Source of the DNA: Polyporus tsugae
Lineage: Eukaryota > Basidiomycota > Agaricomycetes > Polyporales > Polyporaceae
Assembly (NCBI GenBank): GCA_024305745.1
Contig: JAHRBS010000009.1
Coordinates: 2,170,001-2,234,000, forward strand
Length of the DNA stretch: 64,000 nucleotides
Reading direction: 5' to 3'
The position numbers were made by a program, and so were the translations under genes. Below the pieces are notes generated by a model, which was not told the DNA's origin, did not search any database, and saw only the letters and a program-made list of their open reading frames with translations. This document shows positions 22,726-35,336 of the stretch, piece by piece (position 1 is the stretch's first letter; every line of letters starts with the position of its first letter).

Positions 22726-23470
22726 GGCGTCGGGTGCAGCCGAGGGAGGCGTGGCTGGTATTGAATTCACGTCATGCCCCCGCAAATGATGGCAGCAGGT
22801 CTCTGTAGAGTTGAATTGCCATTATGACCATTGAAATTTTAGACATTTGGCGCACCGCAGTAGACGAAGTTTACGGCGAGCGCCTGGCAGGCATGAGGAC
22901 TAAGCAAGCGTTCTCGGAGAGTGAACACGACGATTTGCTTGTCACATAAGTAGATCCTCCTAAAGTCCACCGTTGGAGTCTGTCAGGAGTGCAACGTGAC
23001 TCCTGTGAGAAAAATAGTGAGTCGCCGTGATGCTCATACGAAGATGCCGCCATACCAGTATGCAAAGGTGGCAATGCAACGCACCGCCATTGACCATTGA
23101 CGTAACAGCTGTCGATGGTCAATGATTAGCTCGAAGCATGAGAATGTACGACTCTAAGCTCTAATGCTTGTATGTAAAAATATAACGGAGAGAACGAAAA
23201 GGATGCCACAGCCCAGGGAGGGTTATTCCGAAAGTCCTTGGAAACGCTGATGAACGTTCGTGAGTAGCCGTGCTATCTGATTCTAGACTCCGGCGGACTT
23301 TTGCGACTGGGAGCGAGTTCAAAAATGATCGCGGGGATTGAGTGGTCAATCGTTCAGGTGAGATTCAAATAGACGTGCTGCTAAATCGTCACCGTTACGG
23401 GCGAGGCACTGCATACAACATGACACTCAGCTCGCTATATTACATAATGAGGCACCTCAGCTCGTCTTGT
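22726..23470. other. Spacer between relic and FMO copy C
   Basis: About 745 bp with only short ORFs; no repeat or RNA gene seen. Confidence 0.35.
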
Positions 23471-25665
23471 TCAAACATATCGAAGACCGTCGTTGGGCAT
23501 CATGCCAATCTCGATCGCTTTGATTTGTATAGCCTGTATTTTCCATAGATGAGAAAAGGTGGCTTGCTCTGCGATGGAAGTTACGTACCAAAGCCTTTGA
23601 CAGGAACCGCGAAACGGAAAAGTCGCCGGTGGCGAACCAAAGCTGTGAATGGCGAATCGTGAGGCGCAACGTAAAAGGGGCGGAAAAGAGGAGACATACC
23701 CCAGGGTGACCAGACGGGCGATAACTGCCCTTGATTTCTCCCTCCTCGTCGAGCCCATAGACTTCCTCCGTCCGATTGATGACGTCTTCGCCAAACAACT
23801 CAACGCTGGCCTCGCGCATATGAACATAGCCCGTGCTGGTCAAAGGAAGCAAGCTGAGTCCGAGACGGGCTCCGCGGCACCGCAATTCGCAATGGACTTA
23901 CGCAAAGACGACGACATCCGTAGGAAGCTCGGTGCCATCGCTGAGCACGAGACCTTTCTTGGTGAAGCGCTGCAGAGACACTCCGCTTCTGACTTTAATC
24001 TTCCCATTCGCGATCAAGTCGGCCGCGCCTTTGTCCATCCCTATTGAACGCGCTCATATCAATCCTACTCGAGCGGAGGTGACAGGCATGGGCACTGACA
24101 ATAGCCTGAAGGCGACATAAAGTTGGTTTAGGCTCAGGAGGACCAAGTACATCACAAAAGCACCCACCTCCGAGACGCTCGTACACCAAGATCGGCACAC
24201 CCTGTCCCTCCGGACCCAGGTTGAAGCTGACGCCGCCCTTACGAAGCTTCTCATGAAGCTCCTTGTGAGCCTCCCACGCCACGGCCTGGTTCTCGATCGC
24301 CATCTTCTTCCGCAGTCCGAGCCCGATGGAAAAGAACCGCAAATCCGCGACCTCGAGCGGGACGTCTTCCGAGTAAGTCTCTCTTAAATTATCACAGATG
24401 AAGTCGAGCGACATGACGCACGACGTCGAACGCTGCACCATCGTGACGGACGCAGCGTTGCGGAGCGCGAGGTCCTGACAGATGTCGATGGAGCTGTTCC
24501 CCGCGCCGACGACGACGGCATGCTGGCCAGAGAACAGCGCTCCGCCTGGGAATCGGGAGGAGTGCACGATCCGCCCTTGGAAGGCTTCTATTCCAGGCGC
24601 GTCTGGAAGCAGTGGCCGCCCTAGGGTACCGGTGGCGAGGACGATATGAACTGGGCGGAGCTTGACCTCTACTCCATTGCGAACGACGGTTACGTCCCAG
24701 CGGTGATCTTCAGCGTTGTATGCCGGGCGCGGTTTCAGTTCGGAGTTAGTCCAGACAACGAGATCTTCAATAGAAGCGTAATGTTCGAGCCAATCAGCGA
24801 GCTTGTCACGAGGCGTGAACTCGGGCCAGTTGCTGGGGAACGGCTGATATAGCACTGGTACGGCGATGTTAACGGCTAGAATGCGAATCGACGGCTGGGC
24901 ACTTACAGGTATGGTGTCGGCGAATCGTATGCAGGACCACAGTTGGATAGCGCTTCCTCCAAGTATCTCCGACGCGGGCCTCGCGCTCGATGATCAGGGT
25001 AGGGATATTCATTTGTTTGAACCGAGCGGCTATTTGAAGACCAGTCTGCGCGGCTCCAACTAGCGTAGCGGTGTAGGAGGGGAGATCAGCATACTAATGC
25101 ACTCGGCATCCACGTCGCTAGTGAGCTCACCGATGATGACGTGCGGGTTTGTTTCAACGCTCTGAACCCAGTCCGCGTAGTCCTTCTGCATGTCCCGGCC
25201 AGGCACTCCTGTGATATCGGCTCGCAGTGGCAGTGTGCTGAGCTCTTCATGGCCCCCCAGATCGACCAACTCGGCCAAGAGGGTGACGGCGCGGTATGCA
25301 CCGTCGGCAACATCTGGCATAAGCCGAACGTAGGCGCGCCCGTGACCCCGTTGGCACTCGAAGATGAACGCGAACTCGACACCAGGCACCCGGGACCCGG
25401 GCATCTCGCAGGTACGAGGCGCGAGGTCAGGCGTCTCGTCGAGCCGCACGTCCGTGGTGTATGCGTCGGCGAACCGGTCAGTCAAATAAGCCAGGATCTT
25501 CTCCCGACCTTCAAGGGCCCGGATGTCCCATGTGAAGACGAGGATGTCTCGTAGCCAGCCGTTGGGAAGGAACAGGTCCACGAACGCTTTCGCGTCCGCA
25601 TCCCGCAAAGCAGAGGAGCACTGTGAAAGCCACTGCGAGGCGACGAGGTGGGGATTGAGAGCCAT
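23471..25665 (-). CDS. NTF2-like / flavin monooxygenase fusion, copy C
   Basis: Seven exons: 25665-25131, 25059-24907, 24854-24168, 24040-23902, 23835-23700, 23642-23589 and 23533-23471, giving 588 aa with the same phases as the other copies. It keeps the FxGxxxHxxxF signature, NADPH-binding GAGNSS and ATGY. Like copy B, its FAD motif is GAAQTG. The N-terminal NTF2-like domain (MALNPHLVASQWLSQC) is nearly identical to that of copy B, marking B and C as sister copies. It lies between the relic and copy D on the same strand. No disruption was found. Confidence 0.83.
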
Positions 25666-27203
25666 GGACGATGTTCGTAGGATGGGGGAAAGCGTACCTA
25701 GTATTTGTAACAAGGCCAGACGCGCGGGGCCACAGAGTTAACTCAAGACCCTTCTTTGTAAATGCTGACGTCGGGATCCTTACAGGCAATGGGAGTTAGA
25801 GGGAAGCAACCATCGGCCTGAACGTTCGGGTCCATTAGTGAATCAGATCACTGGGAGAAAGTGAAGATGGCCTTACCACCGTGACGGTTATCGTCCAGTC
25901 GCGCCTCAGACGGTATCCCTGACCCAGTCGCATGCGGAGTGAGACACGTATGGAGGGAGACAGTCGCATTGTGTGACGCATAGATACCATGTGATCATTA
26001 TTGAACTATTTGTGGCTGCGTGCCGACAGCATAGAGCCAAGTCGCTTCTGTGGCGTCCGGCATGCGGAGAAGGGTACATCGGCGGTCTGCGGAGCCTCTG
26101 GAAGGTTTCAGAGCTCCAGCTGGAAAAAAACATAAGAGTGCTCAATGGTCGCAATCGAGCAGGAAAATCTTAAGCTTTTACCTTTGCTAAGGCAGGACCC
26201 CACCCACGAGACCACTTCAGCGCCACACGGAACTCCTCCAGTACATCGGTGGGAAGTAGCCATGAATAGACTGGGACTCTGGTGATGTATAATTGCGTTC
26301 TGAAAGACGATCGTCTTCTGTTGTGCGTGGCGGGCTGCAAGCCCTGACGCCCCAGTTCCCGAGTCCTGCAGAGCCGACCCCAGCCGGGCTCGACGACGGG
26401 CTTGGGGTGTTGCATGAAGGCCTGCACTGTGGTAGGCCGGGATCTGCAATAGGGTGGTCCCTCAGTTCTGGACCGTAGAGCGACATGATGTGGCAACGAC
26501 CTACACAAGACACAAGGAATCCGACGTAGGTGCAGTACAACGTGCACCACGCAGACGCCGTCCGATCGGATTGTGGGACGGCTTATCCTCCTCCCCGGCG
26601 GCCCTCAAGCCCCGTCCACTAATTGATCATTGAGTGGAACACCATACTAGAAAGACCGCTGTATAGCGAGTCTCTAATGTCAACGGGGCATAGTGATCCT
26701 CCGAATTCATCGAATTGCCCCCACAGGCAGAATCCCGGGCTCGAGTCCGAGCCCGGTATTCTGAGCCGAGTCGCCCTGGACAACACAGGTATTCAAATCA
26801 ATGACAAACCGTCAATGCGATAAAGACTGACCGCGTGTGCTGGATGACGTATCCAGTCCGATGCTGCAATTTAAGAATTCAATGCAGGGCTTCATTGTAA
26901 AGTCATGAAGCCCAGAGCGTGCAAGAATATATGTTCTGCGAGGGTAAGCAGGTCATGACTCATGACTCACGATCGTGCAAGGTTGAAGGTTGAGTTCAAG
27001 TTGGATCCCGCAGCTGTGCAATCTCAGTCAGATGTTTCAGACTCCGTCAGGTTTCACCGACACGCGAATCCAGGCTCCGCCGCAACGTGTTGTTCGATCT
27101 TGAATATTACGGGCACCTTTGAGATCGGGCACGTTAAGCCTCAACAGATGTGCTCGCTGCACTACAGATAGCGCATGATGCAGGACTCTACACCCCTTCT
27201 CGT
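25666..27203. other. Spacer between FMO copies C and D
   Basis: About 1.5 kb without a supported gene. It contains a strong inverted repeat at 26728-26763 and several short ORFs in the 26.1-26.6 kb stretch with no family features. Confidence 0.4.
26728..26763. repeat. Perfect-loop hairpin, 16-bp stem
   Basis: CAGAATCCCGGGCTCG, a 4-nt loop AGTC, then CGAGCCCGGTATTCTG form a stem of 16 bp with one mismatch. Function unknown; it lies in the FMO C-D spacer. Confidence 0.6.
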
Positions 27204-29379
27204 TCAAACCGTCAACCTACGCCCCTCGTTTGGCATCAGACCGATCTCGATGGCTTTGATCTGAAGGGCCTGTATGGGTTGTCCCAGTCAGCACAGGACG
27301 TACACGCTCGTCGTGGGTATTACTAGTAGTAATATGTGCTCACCAAGGCTTTCGTCAAGTAGCGAGATGTGGGAAAATCACCCGTGGCAAACCAGAGCTG
27401 GGGCAATGCGGTTCGAACTTCATAAGTTCGTGGGGACGATAAGCAGACGGACGAACCCCAGGATGTCCACATGGGCGGTAGCTGCCCTTGATCTCCCCTT
27501 CTTCATCGAGCCCGTAGACTTCTTCCGTCTGGTTGATGATCTCCTTGCCCAACAACTCACGGTTGGTCTCGCGGATACGAACGTATCCTGTGCTAATCCC
27601 AGAGGAGTGAATGGTAGAACAAATGTCGGATTTGCATCAACGAAATGACCACGTACGCAAAAACGACGACGTCCGCAGGGAGCTCCGTGCCGTCACTGAG
27701 CACGAGACCATTCTTGGTGAAGCGCTGGACGGATACGCCACTCTCAACTTTGATCCTTCCATCCGCGATCAAGTCCGCACTACCCTTGTCTAACCCTGGC
27801 ATGCAATTGTGTCAGTGTTCGTACCTAGCTGGAGGATGCGCGGACTAACAGTGGCCTGTAGCCAATACGTCAGGCCAGAAACATGGATGCACAGCGGGAG
27901 CAACTACCTCCGAGTCGTTCAAACACCAAACTCGGGTATATTCCCCCTCCCTCCGGGCCCAATTTGACGCTGACACCAGCTTTACGCAGCTTCTCGTGGA
28001 GCTCCCGATGAGCTTCCCAAACTGGGGCTTGGGCTTCAATAGCCAGCCGCTTCCGTAATCCCAACCCCACGGACGCGACTTTGAAGTCCGAGACCTCGAG
28101 TGGGACGTCTTCAGGGAACAGACCCTGTAGGAAAGCACACGCGTAGTCGCGCGACATGACACACGATGCGGAACGCTGGACCATCGTGACCGACGCGGCG
28201 TTGCGGAGCGCGAGGTCTTGGCAGATGTCAATCGAGCTGTTCCCCGCACCAACGACGACGGCGTGCTGGCCCGCGAATAACGCTCCACCTGGGAACCGAG
28301 CGGAATGCATGACTCGTCCTTGGAAGCCTTCCATGTCAAGCACGTCTGGAACGACCGGCCGTCCAAACGTGCCGGTGGCGAGGACGATGTGCGCTGGACA
28401 GAGCTTGACCTCGACGCCATCCCGAACGATGGTAACGTCCCAGCGGTGGTCTTCAGCGTTGTACGTCGGGCGGGGCTTGAGCTTGGAATTGGTCCAAACA
28501 ATGAGGTCCTGGATAGAAGCGTAGTGCTCGAGCCAGTCGGCGAACTTGTCGCGTGGTGTGAACTCGGGCCAGTTGGTCGGGAACGGCTGATATAGCACTG
28601 TTACTTCTCGATTAGTGGCCGGGATTAAAATGGTAGCTGGATACTTACGGGTGTGATGTTTACGAACAATGTGGAGGGTCAGAGTTGGGTAGCGCTGCCT
28701 CCAAACGTCTCCAATACGGGCGGCCTGCTCAATCACCAGCGTAGGTATGTTCATCTGCTTGAATCGAGCAGCTACCTGCAGGCCGGTCTGGCCAGCTCCA
28801 ACTGCCGTCAAAGTCACAGTTTAATATCCAGTTAGTGGAGCAAGCGGGCATGTCAAGAGGACGCTCACTGATGATGACGTGCGGATTGGCTTCCACGCTT
28901 CGGACCATATCCGCGTAGTCCTTCTGCATGTCCTTCCCGGACACACCTGTGACATCGTCCCGCAACGGAAGTGTGCCGAGCTCCTCGTACCCCCGTAGGT
29001 CGGCGAGTTCGGTCAGAATCGTGAATGCACGGTGGACACCGTCCTCGTCTGGAGTCAAACGGGCGTAGGCCCGCCCGTGACCGCGGTGGCACTCGAAGGT
29101 GAACGCGAACTCGACACCAAGCGCCATATGAGGTGCCAGGTGAGGCGTATCATCGAGCTGGATACTCGTGATATGAGCGTCGAGCAGTCGGTCCGCAAGG
29201 TAAGTCTTGATCTTCTCGCGACCCTCCAAGGAGCGGATATCCCATGTGAAGACGAGGATATCTCGTAGCCAACCGTTGGGGAGGAAGAGATCCGTAACCG
29301 CCTTCACGTCTCCGTGATGCAGGGCAGAGGAGCAGGCGGAAAGCCACTGAGAGGAAATGAGCAGGGGATTGAGAGCCAT
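27204..29379 (-). CDS. NTF2-like / flavin monooxygenase fusion, copy D
   Basis: Seven exons: 29379-28869, 28801-28649, 28597-27908, 27795-27657, 27592-27457, 27397-27344 and 27269-27204, giving 582 aa. The FAD motif is GAGQTG, and FxGxxxHxxxF, GAGNSS and ATGY are intact. Exon 3 has one codon more than the other copies. Exon 1 is about eight codons shorter than copy C. The intron 1 donor is ATCA|GTGAGC, so the codon before GAGQTG becomes Ile. Exon 4 starts GLDKG where copies A-C have GMDKG. It is closest to copy A, although the B, C and relic copies lie between them. It is probably catalytically competent; substrate unknown. Confidence 0.83.
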
Positions 29380-30145
29380 GGAGAGTGCTTGTCGGGTGAG
29401 GGAAACTGTGCCAGGGCCTTCAAGTAATAAGGCCAGGGCTACGCGACCGAGAAGGTAGGTTGAAGTCATGGAACCTCGTTGCGGGGACGAGATCGGTTGC
29501 TAGTTTCCCATATACGATGACATATTCTGCGTGTGACTGTGGCTGGTTTGGGTGACAAGGTTGACTATACGATCCAGACGTTGGAAAGGAGCGCATGTGG
29601 ACTTACCAGATGACCCGGAACATGACCGTGTAGACAGGTAGACGGTCGATTTCTGGGTGGTGAAGTTCCTTCCTGGAGAGGAAACGAGATCGGACCTGCA
29701 AGTAAGTAATCTCTTCAGTCAAAACCATTATTTCACATTAATCTCTGGCACTTACCAGCAGACGAGAGCGATTACAGTGCAAGCAGCAAGAGGTAAGTAT
29801 GTGCTGGTAACTTACTACCCACTCCGAAGCCTCGCTTGGGCGGAGCCTACGTACCGTCGCCGCCTGAAAATCTGCCGGCCGACAGATTGCGGCTCAGCGC
29901 TCGGCACTTACCGATTGTCGGTATGACTGCAGTCCACGGGCACGACTTCTTGGATCTTCCCCCAACTTTCTTCATCTGCGCTACCTAGACCTCAAAGGTG
30001 GACACTACCAATACATAGAATCGGATTTCCATACTTACCTCTATCTGTCAACGTACAGCTCTCAGGGGACCGGTGGTCAGCGAAAACGACAAAGTTGCGC
30101 ACAACGTTGAGCTCCCAACGCCTCACTCCGATATTGGAAGCATAG
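29380..30145. other. Region upstream of FMO copy D
   Basis: Holds the copy D promoter. Several GT-AG-like pairs occur near 29.6-29.9 kb but no coding frame with recognisable features joins them. Confidence 0.35.
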
Positions 30146-30173
30146 TACAGTAATAAACCGGTCCTCGGGACAC

Positions 30174-31646
30174 CAAATTGAATTCCCTTTGGTGTCCTAT
30201 CCCATGATTAGTTCCCTAAAATCGGACTTTTCACGCTTCATGGGGACCTTGATATCTACTACATACCCAATTTCCATTACCTGTCGTAGGTTTTCTGAAG
30301 AGATCGAGGCGCATCTTTGCTCACCCCCTTATCGTGCTACCTCGGTCCTCGGGACACTCTAATATTTCCTAATGCAGCGAAAAATCCATCTAAGCGACCG
30401 TAGCCGAGCCCAGCCGAGGGACGGATATGGTAAATCAGCTACGTAGCGCCCGTCCCGACGACCGTTCTCCCTACACTGTGTGCCTCGGAGGTCGGACAAA
30501 ATACGACGTAATGACCACCTCTAAGGTCGGAGTTTTTGCAGCAGAAACCTAGTAGAAATGGCGAGGAATTCGGGTTTGGCGCCTGGGGCTTTTCACGAGT
30601 TTAGGTAGGGAGGGAAGGCAGGATTTTTCAATGACAAACTTTCCCTTTTACGACCTTCCCAATTGGTTGCAGTGGGTGCGCTGCTGGCAGGGGTCTCAGC
30701 TCTTTCGCATTGCTCCCAGTTTCTGGATTCCGGCGCGTATAGAAAGCGAAATAATAAATCTATTGACGGGCATCATCTGTGTCTACACGACTGAAGGTCT
30801 ATACATCCGATAGCGGAGCGGCCTGCTGACTCTATCTACCTCTCCCACCTCATATGGATACCTGGCGCTCGGGCAGGCGTCGGCATGCGCTTGTGCAGCG
30901 ACTCGTGCGCGCCGGACTCCGCGTCGTGGGTGAAATTGAGGGCCTCGCCGGCGGCCGCGTAGTACTTCGGATATACTTACCTGTTAGGAGCCTACTTGTC
31001 CTCGGACATGAGGATAATAGCATGCTCACCTCTTGGGATGAGCCTCCTCGGGCACGGCAGCCATCACGCATTCACTTCAGGCTCCGAAGGCACCATAAAC
31101 AGGTGCTCGTCGTCATTGTCATCGTCGCCGTTAACGAAGGACCCAGAATGCCGACTGCTGCTCCTCTCACTCCCACTTGTGCGCGAGGAGCCCGAGTTAG
31201 AGCTGCAGAGGGCAAATGTATCGGCGGAACAGCACACGGTGATGCGCGGTTACGCCAATACACTTGCACAGGTTAGCAAAGGTGTGCTGGGTGGAAGGTG
31301 CATGAAATGTCAGTCAGTGACTAGAGAGTGTACGGAACAAAGGTGGAGCGGAACGTACTCCAAAGAAGTGGCTGCGACAACTACTAGCCTACTACAACCA
31401 GGGGGGGTGTATACAAGCATCATGCCAATCTAAAGACGACGTGTTAAGTCAGCCTCCATTGTCTGGGCAAAGTGGGTGGCTTGCCTCAAGTGCACAAAGC
31501 TAATCCAACATGGGTGCTGCAACGAGGTAGTGCCTGTAGCGTAAGATGATGGCCGAAGTGAAAATAGTGGTGGAAGATGGGCGAGGTCCACACCCTAGTC
31601 AATGCATCAAAGAGCGAGAGGTTGAACATACCTTTCATCCAAGGGT
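30174..31646. other. Left interior of the TA-flanked element
   Basis: Nearly 1.5 kb. Fragments that look once-coding lie at about 30850-31270 on both strands, with splice-like sites, but no family could be named. Confidence 0.3.
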
Positions 31647-31655
31647 GGATTCCAG

Positions 31656-31758
31656 AGTCTGCGCAATTCACCCAGCACGATGCGACGGGGGCGGTGCATA
31701 AGCGCCCCTTCCCTTCCATATCGGGTCGAGTGTTCAAACCCCGACTTATCTGCCAATG
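31656..31758 (+). repeat. MULE left TIR, 103 bp
   Basis: Begins AGTCTGCGCAATTC. Matches the reverse complement of 35225-35327 at every position compared. Confidence 0.95.
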
Positions 31759-31895
31759 GTACATGTCGTGTACCACGTGATCGCGTGTCTGGTTCGAATG
31801 GTAGTGTATTTTCATGACGCGTCGCGACGCGTCTTGTCGCATCACAGCTATTGCTCACTGCATGTACATACTCTCTGGGTCTGAGCTTATAAGTT

Positions 31896-34800
31896 ATGCT
31901 TTCAACTGGCAGCTCTGGTACTTCTGATCTGGGCAGAGCCGAAGTCGACACTCAGAAGTGCTCGGCATGCCAGCGCCACCGGCCTATCACTGACTTTCCA
32001 TTAAAGAAGAAGGGGCCCGGCGCCCATATCACACACATCAAGACCTGTGAGAACTGTACTGTCCGGAAGCAGGTATGGCGGACGAAGGAGAAAGCCGAAG
32101 AAGCTGATGGGAAGAAGCCTCCTCTCGGAGCCAATAAGCAAAAAGCGCGCTCGGACGCTCTCGACCGGATTCCCCTCGCCTCTTTCCTGCAGTTCCTGGA
32201 AGGGAAGGGCATGGTCTGCGACATCGAGGCCCTCATATCGATCTCTGATGTCGACAGCGACCGCCGGAAACGAGCAGATTGCCTCGCAGAGCAGATATGG
32301 AAGCGACTGGAGCTGCGCTTTATGTAAAGTTATGTAACAGTGCCGAAAAAACAACTCTAATCTCATTTCCCTCGGCAGATATCATAGCAAGCATGATGCA
32401 GCGATGTCCAATGACTCGCAGAGCACGTATACGTACCACTGCGCCCAGAATGCAAAACGCCAGAAGAAAACACGGAAAGTCAGTGATCCGGCGAAGCATC
32501 GAGACAAGGACGCGATGGACGTGTTTGAATGCCACAGATGGCTGTCCATCACAGTCACCGATGGGTCGGACCAGGCCGCGGTCACGCTCGTGCACCGCTC
32601 GTCGCATGTTCCGTATTGTGTCATTGACCTTCCGGACGAGGTCGACGAGATAATTCAGAAGAATCCTGACTACACGGTCTCTCAGGTACTGATATTTCAA
32701 TCATTAGAGGGAAACTAATCCATTCATAGTATACATGTGTAAGGTGTGGACCGACATTCTGAAGAAATATCCCAAGCCCGCGTTCTCACGGGCCACCGTC
32801 TACGCACGGTGGGCTCAGGAAGATCACAAGAAATGGAAGCGGGATGACGACGAGTTCAAGTCCGCGTCAATCCTACTTGCCGAGGCTCGGAACTTGTCCG
32901 GATCCTATTCGGCTGAGCCTATTGAGCTTCCCAATGAAGATGGGTTCACAGGCTTGGCGTTTGCTCTCCCGGAGCTGCTCGGCCAATGGGGTGGACGCAT
33001 CCGTGAGCTAGCTCTTGACTCAACGTGTGCGTAATTATCTATTATTATGTGCATTGGCTGATAAGTATCTGGATGACTCTAGTTAACACCAATGGTTCTC
33101 GGTTCGAGTTGTACGCCCTTCTGGGTGAGGTGTACGGCTCTGGACTGCCTCTCGCGTACCTCCTGCTGCGCTGTTCGGATGGGGATAAGGGGGGAAAGGA
33201 GCGGTACATTACTCGCTTTCTGACCACTGTGCGTGACCGCTGGCATATCAATGCAGTGTTCACTCTCATGGACAAGGACTGGTCCGAGATCAATGCATGT
33301 CGCACCGTGTATCCCGACGCGAAGCACCAACTGTGCTACTGGCATGTCTTACGTGCTGTCAAAACTCGACTAGCAATTCTCCGCCGGATGCCGGCCCATT
33401 ACAAAGCCGACGAAGCTCACGCGGAGTTCTCATGGATTGATAAGGATTTTGTGCCTCTGCAACAGCAGACCAATCCAGTGAGCCGCTATGACAGACTTGT
33501 TACATAATGTCACCTAATTTCTGCCAGTCCGCTCCCACTTTCATTGCAGCTCCCGAGGCCATTCCCACGATCCGGCTACGATTCAATGGCGAGCTTATCT
33601 CGCTTCACCCAGAACTTCCAACCCAGTCACAGTCAACGCTCCTCACTGAAGAGGCCGTTCATGACGCCGAGACGGAGTCAGCTGAAGCTCAGAGCGACGA
33701 GCTTCCCGAGCGCGTGGAGAAAGAACTTGACCAGCCTGATCAGGAGGCTGAGGATGGCCCAGACTGGATGTTTGAAGAGGACGAACTCCGGGCAAGCGAC
33801 CCGCAATATGTTTTCTGCCCTGCGCCACACCGAAAACAGCTCTTGCGGCTGATTACCAAGCATTTCTGTCTCCACCCTCTTTTCCCTGAGGAGGACTCCG
33901 AGCAACGACCTCACACCTCGGATTCTATTCACCACAATGCTGCATATGAAATGTACAATTTCTGCCGTATTCGGGGGCTTACTGAGGTCTGGGGCTATCT
34001 CTGGACATCTTGGTATGCTCCGCGGAGGTGGGATCTCTGGGCACGATCGTCATCCGGCGATCGGATCTCTCGACTTCGCACCACAATGACAGTCGAGAAA
34101 CACTGGCAACAGCTGAAGCACGATCACCTCCATCATCTCATGCGCCCTCGTCTCGACCAGCTCACATTTATTCTTATCCATCGTGTCACTCCAGCGTACA
34201 TTGCACGTGCCGAGATCCTCGAGGACACCTACCGACTGGGCCGCTCCAAACCCCTCACAACCTATCAGCGCTATTTCAAAATGGCGTGGATAAAGTTGCA
34301 GGCCGCTAAGCTTAGTGGCCGCATTTATCTCACGGACATTGCGACCTGGACGTGCAATTGCGGACAGCAGAAGTACCATCCGCAGCACTTATGCAAGCAT
34401 CTCGTGCAAGCGGTGGCAGAACCTTCTCTCCGTTTCTTCCGAGAAGTGTACCGGCGGCGCACTGTCCCCATTTACCACCACCCGGAGCTCCGTGCACGCT
34501 CTGAGACTGACGTTCCGGAATATCCGGATGCCGACGATGGGTCCATCACAGATGGTGATGACCACGTTTGGATTGGAGACCACGCGCAGCTCAAGAGACA
34601 AGCAGACTGGGAGGCACTTGAGGGCGGCCTTACAATGCATAAGCGCCGACGCACAGCCACCCCCGCCTTTTCCGATCAGGGACCACGATCGTCATCCCCG
34701 CTCCCATACGCGGAGGAGGAGAGCGAGGCAGAGAATAATGAGGTGAGCATTTATTTGCTATATCATCCACATATATTGAACGGCCAAAAGTTGGAAGACA

Positions 34801-35123
34801 AGATCAAACAGCTGAAGCGCCGAGCGGAAGAATTGCGAGAAGCTGCTGATATCATTGAGGATCAGCTTCCATTTCAGAACAAGATCTGGATCACCAGCAT
34901 GGTCGAGCGGAAGATCGGGAAGGATGTAAGTTTATTTGTTAAAGATATTCATCATGTGGAGAAGACCGGGAGGAAGAGGGACACAACATGGGCTCGGAAG
35001 GGGGATAAAGACAGTCAACGCCGCTCGCGGAACACCATGGGGTACCAAGTCCGAGTCCGCAACACTAAGGCCTCGGGCAGTGGACAATATTCGTCACCCA
35101 TTACTGTACCAGACTCCGATTAA
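31896..35123 (+). CDS. MULE transposase with SWIM zinc finger
   Basis: Proposed exons are 31896-32323, 32379-32685, 32744-33026, 33083-33477, 33528-34742, 34791-34925 and 34962-35123, giving 974 aa in phase. An N-terminal CxxC...CxxC zinc motif (CSACQ, CENC) comes first. Next is a DNA-binding region of FLYWCH/FAR1 type (YTYHCAQ, RQKKTRK, DVFECHRWL). The MULE DDE core follows: first Asp in ALDSTFNTN across intron 3, second in TLMDKDW, and the family signature HQLCYWH. A SWIM finger TWTCNCG...HLCKHL lies downstream, then a coiled coil and a basic tail. It binds the TIRs and moves the element by cut-and-paste. The last intron (36 bp) is short and may not be real; the frame is open either way. 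Confidence 0.9.
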
Positions 35124-35224
35124 AACGACTTCGAATACCACTTATGAACCATTCAGACCCCGCTCAAGTGGATCTTGCTGCTCGGCATCAAGATGACCCC
35201 ACCACTCTGCCTGGCGCCCATCGG

Positions 35225-35327
35225 CATTGGCAGATAAGTCGGGGTTTGAACACTCGACCCGATATGGAAGGGAAGGGGCGCTTATGCACCGCCCCCGTCG
35301 CATCGTGCTGGGTGAATTGCGCAGACT
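35225..35327 (-). repeat. MULE right TIR, 103 bp
   Basis: Inverted partner of 31656-31758, about 100 bp downstream of the transposase stop. The identity ends sharply at 35225. Confidence 0.95.
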
Positions 35328-35336
35328 GGATTCCAG

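Larger units (their letters stand above)
31656..35327 (+). mobile_element. Autonomous MULE DNA transposon, apparently intact
   Basis: The 3672-bp element has 103-bp TIRs (31656-31758 and 35225-35327) that I find identical base for base, both starting AGTCTGCGCAATTC. It is flanked by a perfect 9-bp direct repeat GGATTCCAG (31647-31655 and 35328-35336), the target duplication length typical of Mutator-like elements. The single gene inside encodes a full-length MULE transposase with SWIM finger. Identical long TIRs, perfect duplication and an uninterrupted gene point to recent insertion. The target is the interior of another TIR element. Confidence 0.93.
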
